Source: Prorocentrum cordatum (lineage: Eukaryota > Sar > Dinophyceae > Prorocentrales > Prorocentraceae). Taken from it: 64,000 nt of DNA. The position numbers and the translations under genes were made by a program. The DNA lies in contig CAUYUJ010020540.1 of assembly GCA_963575745.1 (NCBI GenBank), positions 86,001-150,000 on the forward strand, read 5' to 3'. Under the pieces are notes generated by a model. It ran no database searches. It saw only the letters and a program-made list of their open reading frames with translations, and had not been told where the DNA came from. This document shows positions 1 through 10,200 of the stretch, one piece after another. Within the stretch, counting starts at the first letter, position 1, and each line of letters starts with the position of its first letter.

Positions 1-469
1 TGGGCGTGTCCCCCCACAACCCACCTCCGGCTTCTTCTCTGAAGCCCTTAGCTCTCCAAGAAGCTACCCGGGACTTGTAAGCGTCCAAAATCCGGATAGC
101 GAAGCGAAGCGCGAACGCCGCACGGGGACCTCTGCCAGGCCGCCTGAAACGATGCGCGGAACGCTGGAAACCTCGGAGAAGACGCTTGCAGGGGCGCCGT
201 TTACGATGCCCTGCAAAGTGCGTAAGGAAGATCTGCCTAGGAGCCTGGAAGAACTGCCGAAGCTCTTCCGAAGCTCTGCCGAAGCGCTTCGCGCACCCTG
301 GAGCCACGCGTATTGGGAAACGCTAGGAAGCCACGCTCTCGGACCCGCTGCCGGTTCCGGCGAGTTGCTCCGGCGATCGTGGACCGGCGGAGGTGGGCGT
401 GTCCCCCTTACCACCCACCCCCGACTTCTTATCTGAACCCTCAGCTCTCCAAGGAGCTATCCGGGAACT
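1..469 (-). repeat. Dispersed GC-rich repeat module (copy 1)
   Basis: No gene is seen here. A ~75 bp block at 1-75 recurs at about 399-469 (gggcgtgtccccc, cttagctctccaag and ccgggact in the same order). In reverse orientation, the stretch from about 120 to 430 matches modules at 25490-25790, 49625-49850 and 52085-52300. All share a core around ccacgatcccc and agttgccggaac, with runs of related 'gagcgcttc' segments. Positions 74-102 hold the 25 bp 'gcgtccaaaa-ccggatagc' boundary motif. Open frames across it are short and overlap on both strands, so I read them as chance. Confidence 0.6.
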
Positions 470-523
470 GGGCGCCGGCGGTAAACCGTCAACCTTTCTT
501 ACCGCCGGGGGACTCGTAGAGCT
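470..523 (+). repeat. Hairpin repeat family, copy 1
   Basis: This copy has gcgccggcggtaaacc, a short loop gtcaacc, and ttaccgccggg, followed by ctcgtagagct. The CCGGCGGT and ACCGCCGG ends pair as a stem. The next ~15 bases (ttcctgacagtatat) are shared with the copy in the central spacer at 25412-25466. Confidence 0.75.
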
Positions 524-539
524 TCCTGACAGTATATAG

Positions 540-2890
540 TGTGAAAAAATCCAAAGAACGACAAGTGTTTCAGCCCAAGCGATTTCAGACCTCTCAAGAT
601 GACTCTAACAAAAAAACGAAACAGTTTCGCAACCGCGTTCGAGTATCGAACCGAGTTCAGACCTCTGAATGCAACAGGCGGGCGCGTCTGATGTCTGCGA
701 ATCCACTCATGTGATTCCCAGCCCTGCAGCTCCCCTACAGCCCGAGTTGAGTGCAGAAAACCGACAGTACTGACACGAATAATAGAATAGTTTCGCGGAC
801 CTAGTTCGAGCAGCAGACCGAGTTGCGAGCTCTGGAATCGACCAACAGACGCGCCTGACGTGTGCAAATCGATAACTGTGACTCGCAGCACTGTAGCCCT
901 CCCCCATCACGAGTTGAGTGCAGAAAATTGAGAGCACTTCTCAAGATGATTCGAACAATACGAATAGTTTCGCGAACCTAGCTCGGGCAGCAGGCCGAGT
1001 TCAGAGCCCTCGGTTCAATATACAAACGCGACTGATAATTCCGCATCAATCTCTGTGACAATGAGCCCTGTAGCTGCCCTACAGCTCGAGTCAAATACAT
1101 AAACCCGAGAGCGTATGCCAAGACGACTCGAATAATACGAATATGTTTGCGGGCCTAGCTCGGCTAGCAGACCGAGTTCAGACCTCTCGATTCGACAGGC
1201 GAACGCGCCTGATAATTCTGAATGCGATAGCTGTGCTTACCAGCTCTGTAGCTGCCCTACAGCTCGAGTTCAGTACAGAAAATCGAGAGCGTCTGTCAAG
1301 ATGACTCCAATAATACGAATACGTTTGCGGACCTCTGGTTTCAACAGGCGAACGCGCCTGATAATTCTAACTGCCATAGGTGTGCTTACCAGCTCTGTAG
1401 CTGCCCTACAGCTCGAATTAAGAATAAAATACCGACAACGCGTATCAAGATGACTCAAAACGGCCGTTCCCGCCGGGACGCTTTTTGGCCTTCAAAGTTA
1501 CCCGATCGAGCTGAGATCAAGATGGCGAGCGGAAATAAGATCGAATATCACGGGAAAAAATACTAGAACTCTAACGAATATCAAATTTCGAGAACAAAAT
1601 TTTCAACCGACCAAAAGTCAGCAAAAGGTCCGTCGAGATTTTTCTTGCCAACTAGCTCTCCAGCGCTCCGGAATTACTCTAAAGCTTCCAGCAACAACTT
1701 GCTGGGAAGCTCTACGAGTTACTTGTTAGCGTCCACTGGACGCCGGCGGAAAACCGTCAACCTTGGTTACCGCCGGGAGAGCTTCCAGCTCGACTGAAGT
1801 TGAGATCAACCTACCAACATTCCGACTCATAGTAAATATTTTGTGTCCTCTCAATGCGACAGGCGGACGCGTCTGATGTCTGCGAGTCGACTTCTATCAT
1901 TACCAGCCCTGCAGCCCCCCTACAGCCCGAGTTGAGTGCAGAAAACTGACAGCACCTCCCAGGATGACTCCAACAATACAGTAGTTTCGCAAACCTAATT
2001 CGGGCAGCAGACGAGTTTCGAGATCTGGTCTCCGCAGGCGGATGCGCCTGATCTCTCTAAATCGATTGCTGTCCCCAGCAGCACTGTAGCCTCCCCCCAG
2101 CACGAAATACCGACAGCACTTCTCAGGATAACTCGAACAATACGAATAGTTTTGCAAACCTAGCTCGGGCAGCAGGCCAAGTGCAGTGCTCTCGAGTCAA
2201 CGAACAACGGCGCCTGGTGATTTCCAATAGATTTCAGTGACCACGAGCTCTGTAGCTGCTCGGGTTAAGTGCAGAAAACCGAGAGCGTCTATGAAGATGA
2301 CTCAAATAATACGAATAGATTTGCGGACCTAGCTCGGCTATTCTGACTGCGATGGATGTGCTTGCCAGCTCTGTAGCGGTCTTATAGCTCGAGTTAAGAC
2401 CAGAAAACCGAGAGTTTCTGTCAAGATGACTCGGATAATACGAACAGGTTTCTGGACCTAGCTCGGCTCACAGACCGAGTTCAGACCTCTGGGTTCAACA
2501 GCCGAACGCGCCATCATTCTGCATGCATTGGCTGTGCTTACCAGCTCTGTAACTGCCCTAAAGCTCGAGTTATGTTCAGAAAACCGACAGCGCGTATCAA
2601 GATGACTCGAAACGGGCGTTCCCGCCACAGTGCTTTTTGGCCTTAAAAGTTATCCGATCGAGCTGAGATCAAGATGACGAGCGGGAATAAGATCGAATAT
2701 CACGGAAAAAAATACTAGAGCTCTAACGAATGGTCAATTTTCGAGAACAAAATTTTCAACCGAGTAAAAGTCAGCAAAAGTTTCGTCGATATTTGTCTTG
2801 CCAACTAGCTCTCCAGCGCTCCGGAATTACTCTAAAGCTTCCAGTAATAACTAGCGCCGGCGGTGAACCGTCAACCTGGTCACCGCCGGA
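540..2890 (+). repeat. Degenerate ~170 bp satellite in ~1.15 kb higher-order units
   Basis: The phrase 'cgagttnagtncagaaaac' recurs near 745, 907, 1085, 1262, 1412, 1930, 2265, 2388 and 2570, so the basic unit is roughly 125-180 bp and degenerate. The whole set repeats. The block starting 'ccctgcag..cccctacagcccgag' near 720 recurs near 1905. A ~240 bp non-satellite block at about 1461-1702 (ttggcct, gagctgagatcaagatg) recurs at about 2605-2850. This makes two higher-order units of about 1.15 kb. Hairpin-family copies close both units, at 1740-1780 and 2853-2905. No coding signal is seen. Confidence 0.7.
1740..1780 (+). repeat. Hairpin repeat family, copy 2
   Basis: Contains gcgccggcggaaaacc, the gtcaacc loop and ggttaccgccggg. 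It lacks the usual ctcgtagagct tail immediately after the stem. Confidence 0.7.
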
Positions 2891-2905
2891 AGCTCGTAGA
2901 GCTCC
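2853..2905 (+). repeat. Hairpin repeat family, copy 3
   Basis: Contains gcgccggcggtgaacc, the gtcaacc loop, ggtcaccgccgg and the ctcgtagagctc tail. The two halves form an imperfect 12-13 bp stem. Confidence 0.75.
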
Positions 2906-3182
2906 TTCCACCCATAAGAGCGCCGAGAATCGCAGGAGAGAACTTCGCAGTAGATGTTCTTCAAATCCTCAATTTTCAGTGCTTTTATGTCAATCTGAGG
3001 TCAGGTTTCTGGCTTCGCTCAGACGAATTGTTCGACGAAATGAACTGAGAATTTGAGAGGCAACTTCTGTGATGCGAAATTACCAGCCCAAACGAATGGT
3101 TAGAGCTGCAAAATCGGCTAGGCCAGGCCACGGATGGCATGATTGCGTCCCTTTTCGAAATTTCGCTAACTAGCTCCAGCCT

Positions 3183-3560
3183 GTCGCTGAACTGGCGCCG
3201 GCGGTGAACCGTCAACCTGGTTACCGCCGGGAACCTCGTAGAGCTCCTAGTACATAAGAGTGCTCAGCATCAAAAGAGAGGGCTTCTGGAAGCATTTCTC
3301 GTAAAAGAGAAAACATATTTTTTTCATGTCGACATGAAGTTAGTTTCGTCAAGTGTTTTAATAGTAAAAGTGCATCTAGAGAGCTCATATTAAGACGCAG
3401 AGGCCCTCATAGTCGTTCACAGGTGCGAAAAATCTGCTTTCTCAAAATAAATGGTCAAATATCTTTCTAATATTTGCAAAACCACCCAAAAGTTACCACA
3501 TTGTCCGTTCTGGTCGGGTCGATCAACTTGTAAGCGTCCAAAACCCGGATAGCGAAGCCA
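3183..3560 (+). repeat. ~350 bp dispersed module (copy 1)
   Basis: This module starts with a hairpin-family copy (3194-3246). It then contains gctcagcatcaaaa, gagggcttctggaagc, a T-rich tttttttcatg, agtgttttaatagtaaaagtgc, aggccctcatagtcg and ccacattgtccg, and ends in the 25 bp boundary motif (about 3527-3558). Related modules lie at 3628-3960 and 48303-48545 in the same orientation and at 46175-46445 inverted. No gene is seen. Confidence 0.7.
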
Positions 3561-3627
3561 AGCGCGGAACGCCGGACGGGGACCTCTGCCAGGCCGCCTG
3601 AAACGATGCGCGGGACGCTGGAAGACT

Positions 3628-3960
3628 GGCGCCGGCGGTGAACCGTCAACCTGGTCACCGCCGGGAACCTCGTAGAGCTCCTTGAATCCGTGAGAAAGCT
3701 CAGCATCAAAGCGGGAGCTTCTGGGAGCTTTTCTACAAAAACTTCAAGTTGAGATTTTTTCGGAGTCAACATGAAGTCGGTTCCTTCAAGTGAACTGGTA
3801 CTGAAAATGACTCTAGATGGCCGAGCTGATCAGGGAACGAAGTTTATATCTCAATGCTCGGAGTAAAAATCTGCTTTTTCAAAATGAATTGTCAAATATC
3901 TTTCAAAAAATTGCAAAACCACCCAAAAGTTGTCACATTGTCCGCCTCGGCCGGCTGGAC
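3628..3960 (+). repeat. ~350 bp dispersed module (copy 2)
   Basis: A second, diverged module next to the first. It has a hairpin-family copy at 3628-3680, then gctcagcatcaaag, gggagcttctggg, tcaacatgaagt, aaaaatctgctttttcaaaa and ccaaaagttgtcacattgtcc. A partial third copy (caaagtcggttcctgcaagt to cacattgtctc) lies at about 4465-4645. Confidence 0.65.
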
Positions 3961-3996
3961 CAAAGTTCTCACTCCCAGCGAAGCTATTCATATGAA

Positions 3997-4025
3997 GTCT
4001 CGCGCTCTCAGTGAGAGCGCGAGAC
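3997..4025. repeat. Perfect 14 bp inverted repeat, 1 nt spacer
   Basis: GTCTCGCGCTCTCA, then a single G, then TGAGAGCGCGAGAC. The arms are perfectly complementary, so this can extrude as a tight hairpin or cruciform. It lies in a non-coding stretch just outside the left arm of the giant inverted repeat. Confidence 0.85.
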
Positions 4026-4459
4026 CATTCTGCGTCGACAAAATGCACCAGAACTCTCTAGGTCACCCATAGATCGATATAAATTAGAAAAAAATCATCC
4101 GACACAAAAAATACAAAATTGTACAAATCGATATTTTTCATTGATTTTGAAAATTCTAATCAATTTGGGCACTCTCGAGGCTCCCATTCGATGTCTCGCA
4201 TGTCGCTACTTCGATTGGAATGTACCTGGCATGCATAGCATGCACTCAGCTCGAGTTATCATCGAAACACCGTTCGCAACACGCATACATAGAGACAGTA
4301 TTTCGAGCATAACTCCTGACTCAGCCATTTCTAGGAACTCTCGAGCTTCCAGTGTGACGCGCCAGATCATTCTGCATCGACTGGTGTGCGTGAGAGGTCT
4401 GTAGCTTGCTGACAGCTCGAGTTAAGTAAAGCCAACCACCGTCACCTGCCAAACTGCAC
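4026..4459. other. Non-coding, no feature recognised
   Basis: AT-richer sequence without a convincing frame or clear repeat unit. The phrase 'ctgtagc...acagctcgagttaag' at about 4400-4427 resembles the flanking satellite, so this is probably more decayed repeat. Confidence 0.5.
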
Positions 4460-5157
4460 TGCAGGCAAAGTCGGTTCCTGCAAGTCTTTTGACAGTAATA
4501 TTGCCCCTAGAGCCCTGAAAATTTTACCAGCAGGTGCGCCATAGCTTACTGTATGTGAGAAAAATCCGTTTTCTGAAAACGAATTGTCAAATCTTGCACA
4601 AAGTTTCAAAAACCGACCCCAGGTTAACACATTGTCTCTTTTGGTCGGGTCGGCCAATTTGGTAGCGTCCAAAACCCGGATAGCAAAGAGGCACTTACAT
4701 AAACGAGCATACGCACATAAGCACGCACAAACGAACACACACATACAAACACATATACATACACAAGAACGCACACATACGCCAGCATGCTCCACACACA
4801 CACCACACCATACACACACACACGCACACGCAACACATCAACACGCAAACGTCGACACACACGCGCAAACGCGCACGCACAAACACACAGCACATCTCAC
4901 ACACACACACAGAGGGACGCGCACACGCACACCAATCACACATGCACATACACACACGGGGGCACACACAAACACTCACACGCACACACGCACACACACA
5001 CACACACGCACGTACAACCCACGCACACAGACGCAAACGCAAGCATCCAGGGAAACCCACGCACTGACGACCACACGATGACGCACGCACCGCAGCCACC
5101 TCAGCGCCCCCCCCCCGCGCTCCCCTGCCGCCCCCACGCGCCCCCGCCCTCCCCGCC

Positions 5158-5239
5158 GGCGCTCCGGAGGGGGGAGGCACCGCCCCATTTTGGGGCCGGC
5201 CCTCCCTCCGCTCCAACCACTCCGCCCTCGCGGAGCGCC
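5158..5239. repeat. 82 bp GC-rich hairpin island, left arm copy 1
   Basis: Starts GGCGCTCCGGAGGG and ends CCCTCGCGGAGCGCC, which pair with one extra base. The centre holds ccccattttgggg. Near-identical 82 bp copies lie at 5773-5854 and 6384-6465, with inverted copies at 44714-44796 and 45564-45645. Confidence 0.85.
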
Positions 5240-5772
5240 GGGGGGGGGAGGGGGGAGGGGGGAGGGGGGGCGCGCGGACGGCGGCACCACACCGCGCGCG
5301 CACGCGCACACGCACATGCGCAGACGAACACAGACGCAGGATAGCAAACAGGCAGTCACACAAGCAAGCACACGCACATAGGCACGCACACACGGAGACA
5401 CACAGACTAATACACAAGAGTACACACGTACGCCAGCATGTTCCACACACATGCGCACATACACACACACATACACACACACGCACACACACATCCACAC
5501 GCGAACGTCCACACACACGCGCAAACGCGAACACACAAACACACATACATACACAAGAACACACATACGCCAGCATGCTCCACACACACACGCACAAATA
5601 CACACACACGCACACAGACACACATCCACACGCAAAGGTCTACACACACGCGCAAACGCGCACACACAAACACACAACATATCACACACACACACACGGA
5701 CACGCACACGCACGCGGATCACAAGAGTACATACACACACGGGGGGCACGGAGCGCCCCCGCCCTCCCCGCC

Positions 5773-5854
5773 GGCGCTCCAGAGGGGGGAGGCACCGCCC
5801 CATTCTGTGGCCCGCCCTTCCTCCACTCCAACCACTCCGCCCTCGCGGAGCGCC
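5773..5854. repeat. 82 bp GC-rich hairpin island, left arm copy 2
   Basis: Same unit as at 5158-5239. It starts ggcgctccagaggg and ends cctcgcggagcgcc. The central palindrome is mutated (ccccattctgtgg), so this copy is more decayed. Confidence 0.8.
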
Positions 5855-6383
5855 CGAGGGGGACGAGGGGGGAGGAGGGGGCGCGCGGACGGCGGCACAT
5901 GCGCAGACGAACACAGACGCAGGATAGCAAAGAACCAATCACACACGCAAGCACACGCGCATAAGCACGCACACGCGTACACACACGGACAAACTCAAAT
6001 CCATACATACACAAGAGCACGCACGTACGCCAGCATGCTCCACACACACGCACACATACACACATACACACACGAGCGCACACACGTCCACACGCAAACG
6101 CACACACACTCACACACACACGCGCATGTGCACCCAGACACACGCAGGGGCACACACACACACATACGAGACACACGCGCCCCCCCCCCACCCACCCACC
6201 CACCCACCCCCACACACACACACATACACACACACGCACAAGCGCACACATAGACGCAATGGCGAACACCCACGGATAACCACGCACAGACGACAACGTT
6301 GTGACAGACTCATTCCCCGACTGGTCAGCGCACTCTTCCACCGCGCCCCCAAGCCCCCCCCACGCGCCCCCGCCCTCCCCGCC

Positions 6384-6465
6384 GGCGCTCCGGAGGGGGG
6401 AGGCACCGCCCCATTTTGGGGCCGGCCCTCCCTCCACTCCAGCCACTCCGCCCTCGCGGAGCGCC
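6384..6465. repeat. 82 bp GC-rich hairpin island, left arm copy 3
   Basis: Same unit as at 5158-5239, with an intact central ccccattttgggg and complementary ends. It is embedded in the CA satellite. Confidence 0.85.
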
Positions 6466-7246
6466 GGGGAGAGGGGTGGAGGGGGAGAGGGGGGGGCAGG
6501 AAGGGGCGGGGGTGCCAGCGCCATGCGCCCACACACACACACACACGCACGCACACGCACTTTTCCTCAGGGAGCGCGCAGTGTCGCACACGTACGCAAG
6601 CATGCTCCACACACACGCACACACACATCCACACGCAAAGGTCGACACCCACGCGCAAACGCGCAAACACAAACACACAACACATATCACACACACACAC
6701 ACACACCGCGGACACACACACACACACAAACACGCAAACACACCAGACACACACAAACACACTGACACACACACACAGATACACACACACGCTCGAGCAC
6801 ACTCACATCCACACGCGCCCACTCTTACACACACACACACACACGAACAGACACGCGCACAAAAAGAGATACAAACAGAGATGCATACAGACACACAGAC
6901 AAACACACACACATACCCACGGACACACAGACAGACACACAGACAGACACACAAACAGAGCCACAAACACACAGACACAAAGACACCCACACACACACAC
7001 TTACACACACACGCCAGCAGACACACAGGCAAACACAAACACACGCCAGCGCACACACACTCACGCACTGACAAAACATCCTCATGCACACAGGCACACA
7101 AGAACACACATGCAAGACGGACGCGCCTACAGGGCGCCCGTGCCAACCTCCAGTGGCAGCCCAAGCGCCCGGTGCGCTTGAACGGCAGAGCTCTGTCAAC
7201 GGCACACCCAGGGCCGGCGAGCGCCGCTGCACACGAGGCGCAGCTC

Positions 7247-10200
7247 TCAGAGAGCCGCGTCCGACACCGCCACGATCGTTGGCTCGTCATCTCCGCCCCC
7301 GCGCAGGCGGCGCAACGTCTGTCGCAGCCTCTCCTCAGTCCACCTGCCAATTCCGACGGGCACGCCCTCCCGACGCGCCACGAAAGCTCCAACGACTTCG
7401 CCGATCAAGTCCTGCCGCTGGTTGTGCTCGGCGATGGCCAGGCGCTGCCGCCTCTCATCAGGATCCTCCTGCCGCGCGCGATCCTCAGCAGCAGCGGCAG
7501 CGATATCCCGCGTGCTCGCGCGGCTGCCACGCTCCCCGCGCTCTTCGCCCGACGACAGGGCCGAAGCCGCACTGGGCGCGCCAGCCCCTCCAGCACCGTC
7601 GCCGCCCCCTGTCGGCGCCCTCGCGGCGACGCCATCGCTGGCGGGCACCTTGGCGGATCGCCCCTCCGCGGGCCCCCCCGCGGGCGCGCCACTCGCGCCA
7701 GCCTCGGCCGCGGGCGCCGCGCGCGGGGCCTTGCCTGCATGCCCTCCCCCCGGAGCCGCCTCTGCACGCGCCGCCCCCCCCCGCCCGCTTCCGCTGGCAG
7801 ACCCAGCACCTGCTCGCGTGACGACCGCGGCCCGCCCCGCGCCCTCGCCAGTCGCGCCAGCCTCAGCCGCGGGCGCCGCACGCGGGGCCTTGCCTGCGTT
7901 CTTCTCCTTGAACACCTTCAACTTTCCCTCCGGGATGGGCCCGTCCACACGCCCATGCCAACCATCCTTGTGCTGCTGCTTGAAATGCTGCCCGCACAGA
8001 TCCCCGCATCCCTGCTTTGGCGCGCTCCGGCATTGCCCGCCAGCTCCGTCCGCCCAGGTACGAGCCATGCACTTCGCGGTGTCAATGTTTTCTGGCGTAA
8101 AGCGACGCCATTCGTCCCCCGCGAGCGACGCCCCCGCGCCTGGCTGGACTCCAGCAGGAGCCGGGTCCGCGGACGGAACGCCAGCGGCCCTGCCAGCGTC
8201 GTCGTCCTCGTCGCCCGTGCTGCCCAGAGCCGGCGGGGACAGCCCGCGCTTCTTGCCCCTGCGCAATGGCTGCTGCGGCTGCCCCGAAGCGCCGGGGCCC
8301 CCGTCGCCAGCGCCAGGATCCCTGCCACCCGCCCGACGCCGCTTGCCCAGTGGCTCACCCCCCGACGCCTGCTGCCCGGCGGGCGCACTCGGCGGCGCAG
8401 ACGGCGCGGCAGGGGCGCTGGAAGCAGCGCCGCCGCCGCCATCGCCGCTCCCCGCAGACCCCGCCGCGCGCCCGCCTGCATGCCCGAGAGGCGCAGTCGG
8501 CGGAGCCGGCGGCGCCCCAGAGGGTCCCGCACCACCGCTGCCGCTGGCGCCCCCCGGAGACCCCGCCGCCGCGCGCCCGCCGCCTCCGCCCCGCGGACCC
8601 GCCCTGCGCACATACGCAAACACATAGGCGCCAACGTGCACCTGGTGGTCTCTGGCAATCTGCGCCCAAGTCCTGGGCTGAACAGCTTCGTCGTCGAATT
8701 TGGCGTATTCGTTCACACCCACGGCTGCACACGCATAATAATGGCCGCTCTTCGCGCTTTCGCCCTGATGCACAACGACCCCAGAGAAATCGTACTCGCA
8801 CTCGCACTCGGCATCCACAGGCCGCAGAATCTGAGGAAAGCGCACAGGGCGTCTGTCGTACCACTCGCTCCGATCAGCGCGCGTGACCACCCGCTCCACG
8901 GTCACGAAGAGCACCGGCGGCGATCGCTCCCAGCGATTGCCCGTATACACCCTGATGCCTTGACAGACCCCGGCCGCCTCCCTCTGCGCACGACTGAGGT
9001 GTGCGTGCGCCGGACATCCTTGACCTGGCCCGCCAATATGCCTCAATTCCAGTCGGATCAAATCCTCCAGATCGCAGGCCCCCCGGTGGTCGGGGCCGAG
9101 CAATTCGGAAGGGACCAGCTTCAAGCGCGAATCAATCACCCCCGTGTCCGAACTTGCCCGGCACACGTCGCATCGCCTCCGCTGCCGCAACGCAATGCCG
9201 CAAACGTGCTGCTGGAGCGCAGTGCGCGCACCGTGATGCGGTGTCGGTACCTGATATCCAGCCTCGGTGACAGCACGAAGGGCGGCCAGGAAGAACTCTG
9301 ACGCGTCGCATTGCTTCGGTCTCCCTTGCTGATCGAATTCTGTGAATTCTCGCTGACCGAAAAGCCCCGCGCGCGCGGCAGTAGCGAGCGGCGCGACGGC
9401 GTCGACCCCCACGCCCTGGACAGAGAGAGCCGCGGCCTGAGCTCCGAGCGCACACACCGGGCAAGTTTCTGTGTTCAAAGGGCAATTCTGGCCGTGCTCG
9501 TGGAGAAGCCGACGGAAGGGAGCCAGGCGCAGCAGCACCTGCGCGACTGCGCTCACGAAGCAAGTATTGCCGAGGTTTGCGATGCCCACGCCAGAGCCGT
9601 GGCCGCAGTGCCACTGCAGCTCCCTGGTGACATCCTCCTGGGACACGCCGTAGGCTGCCATGCACAGATCCCGGTCCAGCGGGAGCAGCTCTGGCGGCTC
9701 TGCACCATCGCCAACAGTCGCCGCCGTGCGAAACATGTCCCCCCAAAGATCCCTCGGCACTACGGCGCCCCTACCAGCACCGCGGCCGCCACCCGCGCGC
9801 CCGCGCCCCCGCGAAACAGCGCTCCCCGTCGACGATGCCGCCGCCGCATCTCCGGTCCCCGTCGCGTCGCCGCCGCGGCCGCGGCCCCTGCCCCGCCCCG
9901 CAGGCCCAGCGTCCGGCGCAATGTATGCCGGCGGCACCGTCAGAGCCTGGCCCGGGCGCAGCGCGTGCGAGGGCAGAGGCGTATGCACAGACGCCGCAGG
10001 GGCCGCCTCCCCGTCCGAAGGAGCTGATCCGTCGTCGTCGTCGTCGTCGCCCGCCCCCTCACCGACGCCCGCCGAGCTCCCCGCGTCACGAGACGGGCCC
10101 AGCGGCGACGGCGGCGGCACCGGCGGCGGCGCGGGCGCCGAGCTCGACTCCTGGGCGCCCCGTGCGGCGGGCCCATCCCCCACGTCCCAGCCGTAATCCT

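Larger units (their letters stand above)
4690..7090. repeat. (CA)n-rich satellite downstream of giant ORF, left arm
   Basis: About 2.4 kb of interrupted CA/CACG dinucleotide repeat, broken by three GC-rich islands near 5085-5285, 5745-5890 and 6345-6510. The phrases tacgccagcatgctccacacac and cacgcgcaaacgcgcac recur in each inter-island segment, so the block is a macrosatellite of about 600-650 bp units. Relative to the gene it is GT-rich on the coding strand, as at 44470-46150 in the other arm. Long open frames here encode only Thr-His or Cys-Val strings and are not genes. Confidence 0.85.

Noticed and set aside
540-2890. CRISPR array
   Set aside because: Repeats are ~170 bp, degenerate and nested, without short identical repeats or unique spacers, in eukaryotic DNA.
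4695-7392. Several 200-350 codon frames in the CA/GT blocks
   Set aside because: They encode Thr-His, Cys-Val and Ala-Pro strings dictated by the dinucleotide, on both strands at once.
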